Shown here in pieces: positions 17,167 to 25,760 of a stretch of DNA of 64,000 nt. Source of the stretch: DASRSS01 sp963799045 (GTDB taxonomy: Bacteria; Actinomycetota; Actinomycetes; Mycobacteriales; Jatrophihabitantaceae). The DNA lies in assembly GCA_963799045.1 (NCBI GenBank), contig CAWCVN010000007.1, positions 779,594 through 843,593 on the forward strand, given 5' to 3'. Both the position numbers and the translations under genes were made by a program. The notes below the pieces were generated by a model that worked only from the letters and a program-made list of their open reading frames with translations, was not told the origin of the DNA and did not search any database. Every line of letters starts with the position of its first letter. Within the stretch, counting starts at the first letter, position 1.

Positions 17167-18303
17167 ATGCCCGACCTCGGCACGAGCACCACTCACCCGG
17201 CACCGCTGCCCGACTCGCCCGCCTGAGCCGGCGGCTCGGCGCGGTCACCCTCGCCGCGGTCATCGCCGTCACCTGCCTCGCCGCATCGGCGCCCGCCGGC
17301 GCCGCCACCCGGCACCCGCGCCACAGGCACCACCACGTCGGTCACCACGCGGGTCACCATGCCGTCACCGCGGCGCCACCGCGCCCACCGTGCCCACCGT
17401 GCCCACCGTGCCGGGTCGGCAACGCCGGCCACGGCGTTCACCCTCCCCAGTGGCCCGTTCGCCGGCCGCGCGCTCTACCTGGACCCGAACACCACGGCCG
17501 CGGCGGCGGCCGCCGCGGCCGGCGGCACCGACGCGACGCTGAACCGGCTCGCCGCCACGCCGCAGGCCACCTGGCTGGTCGGCGGCAGCCCGGCACAGGC
17601 CGCAGGCACCGTGCGCACCGAGGTCGCGGCAGCCGCGGCGGGCGGCGCGGTGACCGAGTTCGTCGTCTACGACATCCCCAACCGCGACTGCAGCGGCGGG
17701 CAGTCGGCCGGCGGCGCGTCCGCGATCTCGGCGTACCGGGACTACGTCGGGGCGGTGTCCGCGGCGCTGCGCGGCGCCCACGCCGTCGTCGTGCTCGAAC
17801 CGGACTCGCTGGCCGACCTCGGTTGCCTGAGCGCCACGGGCCAGCAGGCCCGGCTGCAGCTGCTGAAGTGGGCCGTCCGCAAGCTGGTCCAGCCGCACGT
17901 GGACGTCTACCTCGACGGCGGCCACGCCGGCTGGCAGACCTCAGCCACCATGGCCCACCGGCTGATCAAGGCCGGGATCTTCTACGCCCGCGGCTTCGCC
18001 GTGAACGTCTCCAATTTCGACGCCACGGCTGCGGAGACCGCCTACGGCTACAAGATCTCCTCGATGGTGGGCTGGAAGCGGTTCGTCATCGACACCTCGC
18101 GCAACGGCGCCGCCACCGAAGGCGGCTGGTGCAACCCGGCCGGCGCCCGCATCGGCGACCCGCCCGCGACGATGCCCGGCAGCCGCGCGGTCGACGCACT
18201 GCTGTGGATCAAGCACCCGGGCGAATCGGACGGCAGCTGCGGAACCAGCACCACCGGCGCGGGCGGCTTCGACCTCGGGCTCGCAAGCTCCCTGGTCGGC
18301 TGA
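17167..18303 (+). CDS. Secreted glycoside hydrolase family 6 (cellulase type), frameshifted N-terminus
   Basis: The catalytic part reads in one frame from about 17,360: GRALYLDPN, TEFVVYDIPNRDCSGGQSAG, VVVLEPDSLADLGC (general acid Asp), VYLDGGHAGW, ARGFAVNVSNFDAT and RFVIDTSRNG. These are GH6 hallmarks of inverting beta-1,4-glucanases. A signal peptide (RRLGAVTLAAVIAVTCLAAS) and a His-rich stretch lie upstream in a second frame, and a PTVPTVPTVP linker at about 17,385-17,412 in a third, so at least two indels separate them. ATG 17,167 is the likely start. Exported; the cellulose-type substrate is inferred from the family. Confidence 0.8.
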
Positions 18304-18404
18304 GCCGTCGGGCGGGCGCACGCGATGGCCGTGGCGGGCAGCTTCACAGCGGCGTGGCCGGTAACTCCGTTCAGACTCACAGCGAATGTGCCGATCCTTC
18401 GGGT

Positions 18405-19070
18405 GTGCCCGTCACCGCCGTGCCCCAGGTGATCCACCTGGCCTCGCCGAGGACGATGCTGGCCCACGCCGCCCGGACGCTGCTTCTGGTCTCGGCCATC
18501 CCGATGGCGGTGTTCTACCTGACGCTGTCGACCGTGGGCCTGGCTGCGGCGGTCGCGGTGACGGCCGGCTGGTACTACGCCGGCCTGCTGATCCGCGTGG
18601 CCCGGCGGCGGCCGGTCATGGGTGCGGCGCTGCTCGGCGCCGGGCTGATGACCGTCCGGGCCTTCGTGACGTTCTGGACCGGCAGCGCCTTCCTGTTCTT
18701 CCTGCAACCGGTCGCGGGGACGATCGCGACCGCTACCGCCCTCGCGCTCACCGCGCTCGCCGGGCGGCCGTTGCTGGAGCGGCTGATCCACGACTTCGTG
18801 CCGCTGCCGGGCCCGCTCACCGACCGGCTGCGGGAGAGCCGCTTTTTCGACTACACCTCGCTGATCTGGTCGGTGGTGTACCTGATCAACGCCGGGGGCA
18901 CCGTGTGGCTGCTCACCAACGCATCGCTGGGCGGCTTCCTCGTGCTGAAGACCCTGCTCTCGCCGCTGCTCAGCGGCACGGCCGTCGCGGCGTCGTACCT
19001 GCTGTTCCGCGTGCTGCTGCGCCGCGAGGGCGTGCAGATCCGCTGGCAGCAAGCAGGCAGCGCCAGCTGA
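18405..19070 (+). CDS. VC0807-like integral membrane protein
   Basis: About 221 residues with six hydrophobic segments (TLLLVSAIPMAVFYLTLSTV, GLAAAVAVTAGWYYAGLLI, GAALLGAGLMTVRAFVTF, and a C-terminal pair), the pattern of small VC0807-family membrane proteins. Conserved-looking polar motifs are FVTFWTGSAFLFFLQP and RLRESRFFDYTSLIWSVVYL. Start uncertain: GTG 18,405 has no clear ribosome site, and ATG 18,456 is an alternative. Function unknown. It stands alone between GH6 and the STAS gene. Confidence 0.65.
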   Translation: MPVTAVPQVIHLASPRTMLAHAARTLLLVSAIPMAVFYLTLSTVGLAAAVAVTAGWYYAGLLIRVARRRPVMGAALLGAGLMTVRAFVTFWTGSAFLFFLQPVAGTIATATALALTALAGRPLLERLIHDFVPLPGPLTDRLRESRFFDYTSLIWSVVYLINAGGTVWLLTNASLGGFLVLKTLLSPLLSGTAVAASYLLFRVLLRREGVQIRWQQAGSAS

Positions 19071-19237
19071 GCCGCGCCCCAAGAGCACGCTGTACGCCCG
19101 ATTGACGGCTCCGGCCGACGCTGATTAGCTGGATTACGCATGCGGATCGGCGCCCGACTGACCAGCGACCGATCACTGGCCGGACCTAACACAGGCTGTC
19201 CAATGCCCGCCACGTCATTCGACACGCCTACGTTCCA

Positions 19238-19756
19238 GTGGAGAGTTCGTTGCCCCCACCGCCAGACGACATTCCGCGCCCCCCGACCGAGGGTGCCGAC
19301 CCGGAAAACTGCGACGCACCGCCCACGCGGTGCGCCTCGACACCGCGCCGACCGTCCCGGCGCCCGCCGCGGCTGCGGCGCAGGGACGCCGGGACGAGCC
19401 GGCGCGAACCCGACCCGCCCCTGCCCGGGCCGGAGCTTTCGGTGGCGCTGAGCACCGATCGCCACCAAGCGGTACTCACCGTCCGCGGCGAACTCGATCT
19501 CGCGACCGCGCCCAGGATCGACGACGCCGTCGGCCTGATCACCTATCTGGACTTCGCGCGGGCCGCGGTGGACCTGTCCGCCGTCGAGTTCATCGACGCC
19601 TGCGGGATCTCCGCCCTCATCCGGGCACAGCACGTCCTGACCGCCGCCGGCGTCCGGCTCGTCCTGCACGACCTGTCCCGGCCCGTCGCCCGGATTGCCG
19701 ATCTCGTCGGGCTGGACGAGGTCATGACGATCGAGGCCGGTTCGGGTCCCGGGTGA
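19238..19756 (+). CDS. STAS-domain protein lacking the phospho-serine
   Basis: A 172-residue protein: a Pro/Arg-rich disordered N-terminus (1-65), then a STAS domain (HQAVLTVRGELDLATAPRID, then AAVDLSAVEFIDACGISALI). In SpoIIAA-type anti-anti-sigma factors the loop reads D-S-S-G and the first Ser is phosphorylated. Here it is D-A-C-G, so that regulatory serine is missing. It may be a constitutive partner or bind a different kinase/phosphatase. GTG 19,238 is the start. No sigma factor or anti-sigma kinase is adjacent. Confidence 0.75.
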   Translation: MESSLPPPPDDIPRPPTEGADPENCDAPPTRCASTPRRPSRRPPRLRRRDAGTSRREPDPPLPGPELSVALSTDRHQAVLTVRGELDLATAPRIDDAVGLITYLDFARAAVDLSAVEFIDACGISALIRAQHVLTAAGVRLVLHDLSRPVARIADLVGLDEVMTIEAGSGPG

Positions 19757-19817
19757 GCTAGCCGCGCGCCCGTTGCCGGCACCGGGCGGTCGGTAGGCTG
19801 CGTCCTCGTGGGCGCCG

Positions 19818-21704
19818 ATGGCTGACACCTCCGCCGCTGCGCTGTGGCGGGGACGGACCGGGTGGGCGCGGCGACGCACCGCGCCACTGCGCACCTTCCT
19901 CCGGACCGAATCGGGCAGCGCCGGTATCCTCGTCGCCGCCGTCGCGGCCGCCCTGGTGTGGGCCAACGCCGATCCCGCCGGATACGAGCGGGTCTGGCAC
20001 ACGAGCTTCTCGATCCGGCTGGGCAGCGCCCACCTCACCCGCGACGCGCGAACCTGGGTCGACAGCGGCCTGATGACGCTGTTCTTCGTGGTCGCCGGTC
20101 TCGAAGCGCGCCGCGAGTTCGATCTGGGCGACCTGCGCGAACGCCGCCGGTTCGTGCTCCCGGCCGCGGCCGGCCTGGTGGGCATGGCCGTCCCGGCGCT
20201 GATCTACCTGGCCGTCAACGCCGGCGATTCCAGCACGCACGGTTGGGGCGTCGCGATGTCCACGGACACCGCGCTCGCGCTGGGCCTGCTGGCGCTGCTC
20301 GGACGCAGCGTCCCGGACCGGGTGCGCGCGTTCCTGCTGACCATCTTCATCATCGACGACGTCGTCGCGCTGGTCGTGATCGCCGTCGTCTACAGCGGCC
20401 ACATCGACGCCCTGCACCTGGGCGTCGCAGCCGCGCTGCTCGCGGCGTTGCTCGTCGCGGCCGCGGCACATGTGCGCTGGCACGCGGCCTACCTCGTGCT
20501 CGGCGTGGCGCTGTGGGCGACGCTGCTCGCGAGCGGGGTCGACCCGGTCGTCACCGGCCTCGCGATCGGCCTGGTGGTACCGGCGTACCCGCCGGCGCGC
20601 GATGACCTGGAACTGGCGACCCGCCTGGTCAAGCAGTTCCGCGAGCAGCCCACCTCGGAGCTGGCGCGGTCGGCGACGGCGGGCATCTCCTCGGCGGTCT
20701 CGCTCAACGAGCGGCTGCAGACGTTCCTGCACCCGTGGACGAGCTACGTGATCGTGCCGGTGTTCGCGCTCGCCAACGCCGGCATCCGGGTCGACGGCAC
20801 CTTCCTGCGCCACGCCTACACCACGCCGATCACGCTCGGCGTCCTGATCGGCTACGTAGCGGGCAAGCCGGTCGCGCTGGTGCTGACCTCGCGGCTGGTC
20901 ACCCGGCTGAGCGGGGGGCGGATCCACCCGCCGGTCGGCTGGGCCGCGTTGCTGGGCAGCGGGACGATCGCCGGCATCGGCTTCACGGTGTCGCTGCTGA
21001 TCGCCGACCTGGCCTTCAGCGGCCGGCAGCTGGCCGAAGCCAAGCTCGGCGCGCTGTCCGCGGCCGCGCTCGCCTCGCTGCTGACCTGGCTGGTGTACCG
21101 CCTCACCGCGCTGCTGCCGCCCGCCCGCCGGGCCCGCGCCCTGCTCGGCGACGTACGGACCATCCAGGACCTCGCCCCCGAGGTCGACCCCGAACGCGAC
21201 CACATCCGGGGGCCGGCCGACGCGTCGATCACGGTGCTCGAGTTCGGCGACTTCGAATGCCCCTACTGCGGCCAGGCCGAGCAGGTCGCGCGGGAACTGC
21301 TGGCCGACGTCGACCTGCGCTTCGTCTGGCGGCACCTGCCGTTGACCGACGTGCACCCGGCCGCGCAGCTCGCGGCCGAGTTGTCCGAGGCCGCCGCCGC
21401 GCAGGGCAGATTCTGGGAGATGCACGACCTGCTGCTCGACCGCCAGGACCGGCTCGAACCGGCCGACCTGCTCGGCTACGCCGAGGAGCTCGGCCTCGAG
21501 GTCGACCGGGTGCGCGGTGAGCTCAAGCGCCAGGCGCACCGGGCCCGCATCGCGCAGGACGTCGAATCCGCCGACCTGAGCGGGGCGACCGGCACGCCGA
21601 CGTTCTTCGTCAACGGTCAGCGCCACTACGGCGCCTATGACCTGGCGTCGCTGAAGGCCGCGATCAAGACCGCCCGCGCCCAGTTACACGTGCACAACGG
21701 ATAG
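19818..21704 (+). CDS. nhaA: NhaA Na+/H+ antiporter fused to DsbA-like thioredoxin domain
   Basis: A 628-residue fusion. Residues 1-430 are NhaA, with about 12 membrane segments, the paired aspartates IIDDVVALVVIA (180-181) needed for ion exchange, and STDTALALGLLA. Residues about 455-628 form a DsbA/thioredoxin-fold domain with CPYC (481-484) and the cis-Pro loop GATGTPTFFVNG. Such fusions recur in actinobacteria. The redox domain is presumably joined to the cytosolic or extracytosolic C-terminus of the antiporter and may sense or repair thiols. It starts at ATG 19,818 and has no operon partner before the nitronate monooxygenase seven bases later. Confidence 0.9.
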   Translation: MADTSAAALWRGRTGWARRRTAPLRTFLRTESGSAGILVAAVAAALVWANADPAGYERVWHTSFSIRLGSAHLTRDARTWVDSGLMTLFFVVAGLEARREFDLGDLRERRRFVLPAAAGLVGMAVPALIYLAVNAGDSSTHGWGVAMSTDTALALGLLALLGRSVPDRVRAFLLTIFIIDDVVALVVIAVVYSGHIDALHLGVAAALLAALLVAAAAHVRWHAAYLVLGVALWATLLASGVDPVVTGLAIGLVVPAYPPARDDLELATRLVKQFREQPTSELARSATAGISSAVSLNERLQTFLHPWTSYVIVPVFALANAGIRVDGTFLRHAYTTPITLGVLIGYVAGKPVALVLTSRLVTRLSGGRIHPPVGWAALLGSGTIAGIGFTVSLLIADLAFSGRQLAEAKLGALSAAALASLLTWLVYRLTALLPPARRARALLGDVRTIQDLAPEVDPERDHIRGPADASITVLEFGDFECPYCGQAEQVARELLADVDLRFVWRHLPLTDVHPAAQLAAELSEAAAAQGRFWEMHDLLLDRQDRLEPADLLGYAEELGLEVDRVRGELKRQAHRARIAQDVESADLSGATGTPTFFVNGQRHYGAYDLASLKAAIKTARAQLHVHNG

Positions 21705-21710
21705 CGCGCC

Positions 21711-22742
21711 ATGATGGCGGGCGTGCTGGAACGGTTCGGGGTGCGGCTTCCTGTCTTCGCCGCGCCGATGGCAGGCGGGCCGACCACGCCCGCCGTGGTG
21801 ATCGCGGCGGCACGGGCGGGCGGCCTCGGCTTCCTCGCCGGCGGGTACAAGAGCACCGCGGACCTGCAGTCCCAGGTCGCCGAGGTGCGTGCCGCGACGC
21901 CTGTTTTCGGCGTCAATCTGTTCGCCCCCAACCCGGTTCCGGTGGATCCCGGTGCCTTTCGCCGCTACGCCGCGCAGCTCCAGCCCGAGGCGGACCGCTA
22001 CGGCCTCGACCTGTCGCGGGTCGAACCGGTCAGCGACGACGACGGCTGGGCGGGCAAGATCGAGCTGCTCGCGGGCGATCCCGTGCCCGTCGTCAGCTTC
22101 ACCTTCGGCCTGCCCGACGCCGGGTCGATCGGCGCGCTGCGGCGGGCCGGCAGCCTGCTCGTGCAGACGGTCACCTCCGCCGCGGAAGCGCAGCTGGCCG
22201 CCGACGCGGGGCTCGACGCCCTCGTCGTCCAGTCCGCCGAGGCCGGCGGGCACAGCGGGACGTTCACGCCGCACCGGCCCGTCCCCCCGCGGGCGCTGAC
22301 CGATCTGGTCGGCGAGGTCCGCCAGGTCAGCGGGCTGCCGATCGTCGCGGCCGGTGGGGTCGCCGGCCCCACCCAGGTCGGTGCCGCGCTGCGGGCCGGC
22401 GCGGACGCGGTGGCGGTCGGCACGCTGCTCCTGCTCAGCCCGGAAAGCGGGACATCGGCGACCTACCGGGCCGCGCTGGAGGCCGGGCGCGACGTCGACA
22501 CCGTCGTGACCACGGCCTTCAGCGGACGGCCCGCCCGCGCCGTCCGCAACGGGTTCACCGACCGGTACACGGCGCTCGCGCCAACCGGGTACCCGGCGCT
22601 GCACCATCTCACCAGCCCGCTGCGCAAGGCGGCGGCCGCGGCCGCGGACCCGGAGCGGATCAACATCTGGGCCGGCACCGGCCACCGCGCCGTGCGTCCG
22701 GAGCCTGTGGCCGACGTGCTCGCCCGGCTCGCTGCCGACTGA
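21711..22742 (+). CDS. Nitronate monooxygenase-like FMN enzyme
   Basis: A 343-residue TIM-barrel flavoprotein of the NMO/2-nitropropane dioxygenase family: APMAGGPTTPAVVIAAARAG, GGLGFLAGGY, VSFTFGLP, the AEAGGHSG phosphate/substrate motif and LPIVAAGGVAGPTQV. These enzymes oxidise alkyl nitronates using O2 and reduced flavin intermediates. ATG 21,711 is used, with GATAGCGCC upstream and no strong ribosome site; another ATG follows at 21,714. It is probably co-transcribed with nhaA. Convergent with the dehydrogenase that follows. Confidence 0.8.
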   Translation: MMAGVLERFGVRLPVFAAPMAGGPTTPAVVIAAARAGGLGFLAGGYKSTADLQSQVAEVRAATPVFGVNLFAPNPVPVDPGAFRRYAAQLQPEADRYGLDLSRVEPVSDDDGWAGKIELLAGDPVPVVSFTFGLPDAGSIGALRRAGSLLVQTVTSAAEAQLAADAGLDALVVQSAEAGGHSGTFTPHRPVPPRALTDLVGEVRQVSGLPIVAAGGVAGPTQVGAALRAGADAVAVGTLLLLSPESGTSATYRAALEAGRDVDTVVTTAFSGRPARAVRNGFTDRYTALAPTGYPALHHLTSPLRKAAAAAADPERINIWAGTGHRAVRPEPVADVLARLAAD

Positions 22743-22787
22743 CCTGCACGCGTGGGGCCCGGACACCGCTACCGCATGTCAGTCGGC
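22734..22787. terminator. Convergent-gene hairpin
   Basis: GCCGACTGAC (22,734-22,743) and GTCAGTCGGC (22,778-22,787) are perfect inverted copies containing the stop codons of both convergent genes, with a GC-rich 34-base loop. It can end transcription from either side. Confidence 0.45.
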
Positions 22788-23678
22788 AACCTCGGCGTCG
22801 AAGCCCAGGCTCGCGGCGAAGCGCTCCAGCGCGAGCCTGGTCAACGGCAGGTCGACACCCAGGCCGTCCGCGAGTTGGACGGCCAGGGCGAGGTCCTTCT
22901 CACCGAGGGCACGGGTGTGCCCGAAGATGTCCCACCACGGGTCGCCCGGCGCGAGCGGGTGGGTGTCGGTACGCCACATGATTGCGCCGGGGCCGCCGGT
23001 CAGGGCGTCGGTGTACCGCACCACGTTGCCCAGCGTCTCGCGGTCGATCCCCGCCCTCTCGGCCAGGACGAGCGCCTCGCGCGCGGCGACGAAGCCGGCG
23101 AAGGTCACCAGGTTGCGGGCGATCTTGGTCGCCGTCCCCGCGCCGACGGCGCCCACGTGGACCACGAGCCCACCCATCCGCTCGAGCAGGGGCCGGGCGA
23201 GCGCGAAGGCGGTGTCGTCGCCGCCGACCATGATCGCCAGCCTGCCCTGCTCCGCGCCCGAGGGACCGCCGCTGACCGGGGCGTCGAGCAGGTGCACGCC
23301 CCGCTTGTCGGCCACCGGCGCCAGCTCGGTGAGCGTGTCCGGATGCACCGTGGAGTGCACCGCGATCACCGTGCCCGGCGAGCTGCCGGCCAGCAGGCCG
23401 CTGTCCCCCGTCAGCACCTCCCGGACCTGGGCGTCGTCGCGCACCATCACGCACACGCAGCGGGCCTGTTCGGCCACCTGCCGGGGGCTGGCGGCGACCT
23501 GGGCGCCACGCTGCTCGAGCGCCGCGGTGGCGGCGGAGTCGATGTCGTACAGCCACAGCCCGCCCGGCCAGTCGAGGAGATTGCCGGCCATCCGCGCGCC
23601 GATGTTGCCGAGACCGACGAAGCCGACGGCGGAGCCGTCCACGGACGAGCTCGATGCACTGGACATGACGCTGGACAC
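22779..23678 (-). CDS. Beta-hydroxyacid dehydrogenase family (3-hydroxyisobutyrate dehydrogenase-like)
   Basis: A 299-residue NAD(P)-dependent dehydrogenase: Rossmann motif GFVGLGNIGARMAGNL, substrate segment LDAPVSGGPSGAEQG and the catalytic-lysine helix GAGTATKIARNLVTFAG. The family includes 3-hydroxyisobutyrate, tartronate semialdehyde and 6-phosphogluconate-like dehydrogenases; the substrate cannot be fixed. The N-terminus before VGFVG is Ser-rich and may be shorter (ATG at 23,666). A KstR-like palindrome 45 bases upstream hints at sterol/propionate-linked control. Confidence 0.8.
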   Translation of the reverse strand: MSSVMSSASSSSVDGSAVGFVGLGNIGARMAGNLLDWPGGLWLYDIDSAATAALEQRGAQVAASPRQVAEQARCVCVMVRDDAQVREVLTGDSGLLAGSSPGTVIAVHSTVHPDTLTELAPVADKRGVHLLDAPVSGGPSGAEQGRLAIMVGGDDTAFALARPLLERMGGLVVHVGAVGAGTATKIARNLVTFAGFVAAREALVLAERAGIDRETLGNVVRYTDALTGGPGAIMWRTDTHPLAPGDPWWDIFGHTRALGEKDLALAVQLADGLGVDLPLTRLALERFAASLGFDAEVAD

Positions 23679-23722
23679 TAGTCCGTCCGGCGGGCGCAGC
23701 CAACTGCCGCCCGACCCACAGC

Positions 23723-23736
23723 GAGAACAAGTTCTA
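23723..23736. promoter_or_regulatory. KstR-like palindrome
   Basis: GAGAACAAGTTCTA matches the KstR consensus TNNAACNNGTTNNA except for the first base. It lies between two divergent genes, 45 bases from the dehydrogenase start and 65 bases from the glycosyltransferase start; a TATTCT element follows it on the plus strand. Confidence 0.5.
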
Positions 23737-23800
23737 CCGAACCGCTATTCTCTGGGGGGTTCGAGCGGCTGACGCCGTCGACGAGTAGGAGGCGGCAGCC

Positions 23801-25057
23801 GTGGGTCGAGACCAGTTGCGGATAGCCCTCACGTCCTACCGCAGCAAGCCGCACTGCGGCGGCCAGGGTGTGTATGTCCACCATCTGAGCAGGGCGCTGG
23901 TGGATCTCGGCCACACGGTCGAGGTGTTCTCGGGCCCGCCCTACCCAGACCTCGTCGAGGGCGTGGCACTGACCAAGGTCCCCAGCCTGGATCTCTACGC
24001 CGAGCCGAACCCGTTCCGGATGCCGCACCCGCGCGAGTTCCGCACCGCGACCGACCTGCTCGAGTTCCTCACCATGTGCACCGCCGGGTTCCCGGAGCCG
24101 CGCACCTTCAGCCGCCGCGTCGTGCCGCTGCTGCGCGCACGGCGCGCGGAATTCGACGTGGTCCACGACAACCAGACGCTCGGCTCGGCGCTGCTGGGGT
24201 TGCCCGGCGCCGGGCTGCCGCTGGTCGGCACCGTGCACCACCCGATCTCCGTGGACCGGGAGGTCGCGCTCGCGCACGCCACGCTGCGGCAGCAGCTGAC
24301 GCTGCGGCGCTGGTACGGATTCGTGCGCATGCAGGCACGCGTCGCGCGGCAGATCCCCAGGCTGATCACGCCGTCGCAGAACAGCGCCGACGACGCGGTG
24401 CGCGACTTCAAGGTGCGGCCGGAGCAGATGGTGCCGATTCCGATCGGCGTCGACGTGCAGCGATTCCGCCCGCGCGGCCCCCGGGTCCCGGGCCGGATCG
24501 TCACCCTGTGCAGCGCGGACGTCCCGCTCAAGGGGCTGCCGATCCTGCTGCGGGCGCTCGCGGCGCTGCCGGCCTCGGTCGAGGCCCACCTGGTCGCAGT
24601 CACCCGTCCCGAGCCCGGCGGACCGACCGAGAAGCTGGTCGCCGAGCTCGGCGTGGCGCACCGGGTGAGCTTCGTGTCCGGGCTGGACGACGAGGCGCTC
24701 GCCGAGCTGATGGCATCAGCCGAGCTGGCGTGCGTGCCGTCGCTGTACGAGGGCTTCTCGTTGCCGGCCGTCGAGGCGATGGCCTCGGGCACGCCGCTGA
24801 TCGCAAGCGACGTCGGCGCGCTGCCCGAGGTCGTCGGCCGGGACGGCAGCTGCGGGGTGCTGGTGCCGGCCGGCGACAGCCGCGGGCTGGCCCGCACGAT
24901 CGAGGACCTGCTCGCCGCGCCCGACCGGCGCGCGGCCCTGGCGCAGGCCGCGGCGCGGCGGGCTCGCACCGAATTCAGCTGGCCGGTGACGGCCGAGCGA
25001 ACGCTCGACGTGTATCGGCTGGCCATCGCAGAACAGAACAGGAACACCCCGTGCTGA
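23801..25057 (+). CDS. Glycosyltransferase family 4
   Basis: A 418-residue GT-B enzyme: nucleotide-sugar loop HCGGQGVYVHHLSRAL near the N-terminus, FDVVHDNQTLGS, the hinge VPIPIGVDVQRFRP, and the donor-site E-x7-E motif EGFSLPAVE followed by ASGTPLIASDVGALPEVVG. GTG 23,801 is the start. The acceptor is unknown. It heads a four-gene block with two methyltransferases and an alpha/alpha-toroid protein; the next start lies inside its last codons, so the genes are translationally coupled. Confidence 0.88.
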   Translation: MGRDQLRIALTSYRSKPHCGGQGVYVHHLSRALVDLGHTVEVFSGPPYPDLVEGVALTKVPSLDLYAEPNPFRMPHPREFRTATDLLEFLTMCTAGFPEPRTFSRRVVPLLRARRAEFDVVHDNQTLGSALLGLPGAGLPLVGTVHHPISVDREVALAHATLRQQLTLRRWYGFVRMQARVARQIPRLITPSQNSADDAVRDFKVRPEQMVPIPIGVDVQRFRPRGPRVPGRIVTLCSADVPLKGLPILLRALAALPASVEAHLVAVTRPEPGGPTEKLVAELGVAHRVSFVSGLDDEALAELMASAELACVPSLYEGFSLPAVEAMASGTPLIASDVGALPEVVGRDGSCGVLVPAGDSRGLARTIEDLLAAPDRRAALAQAAARRARTEFSWPVTAERTLDVYRLAIAEQNRNTPC

Positions 25058-25760
25058 CCATCGACTACGACCGACTCGGGCTCGAGCAGGGCGACCGGCT
25101 GCTCGACGTGGGCGCCGGCGCCGGCCGGCACACCTTCGAAGCCCTCAAGCGCGGCGCCACCGTCGTCGCCCTGGACCAGAACGTCGAGGAGCTGCGCGAG
25201 GTCGAGCAGATGGTGACGGCGCTGGCCGAGGCGGGCGAGATCAAGCCGCCGTCGGAGCCGGTGACGCTCGTCGGTGACGCGCTGGCACTGCCGTTCGACG
25301 ACGGCAGCTTCGACCGGGTCGTCGCCTCGGAGATCCTCGAGCACATCCCGGACGACCGGGCCGCGATCGCCGAACTCGTCCGGGTGGTGCGCCCGGGTGG
25401 CACCGTCGCGGTCAGCGTGCCGCGCCGCTGGCCGGAGCGCGTCTGCTGGGCACTGTCCGACGACTACCACGCGGTGGAGGGCGGGCACATCCGCATCTAT
25501 CGCGGCAGCGAACTGCTCGACCGGCTGCGCGCCGCGGGGTTGCAGCTCACCGGCCGGCACCACGCCCACGCGCTGCACTCGCCCTACTGGTGGCTGAAGT
25601 GCGCGGTGGGCGTGGACCGCGACCATGCGCTCGTGACGCGGCTACCACAAGCTGCTCGTCTGGGACATGATGAGCCGCCCGCGCACGACCCGGGTCGCCG
25701 AGCGGCTGCTGGACCCGGTTGCTGGGCAAGAGCCTCGTCCTCTACCTGCGCAAGCCGTGA
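25051..25760 (+). CDS. Class I SAM methyltransferase (frameshifted near C-terminus)
   Basis: GTG 25,051 overlaps the GT4 end. SAM motif I is LLDVGAGAGRHTFEALKRG, motif II LPFDDGSFDRVVASEILEHI and VVRPGGTVAVSVPRRW; CWALSDDYHAVEGGHIRIY follows. Two indels (near 25,640 and 25,720) shift the reading; the natural end reads YHKLLVWDMMSRPRTTRVAE and ends SLVLYLRKP at TGA 25,758-25,760. The methyl acceptor is unknown; its place beside a glycosyltransferase suggests a sugar or lipid-linked sugar. Confidence 0.8.
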
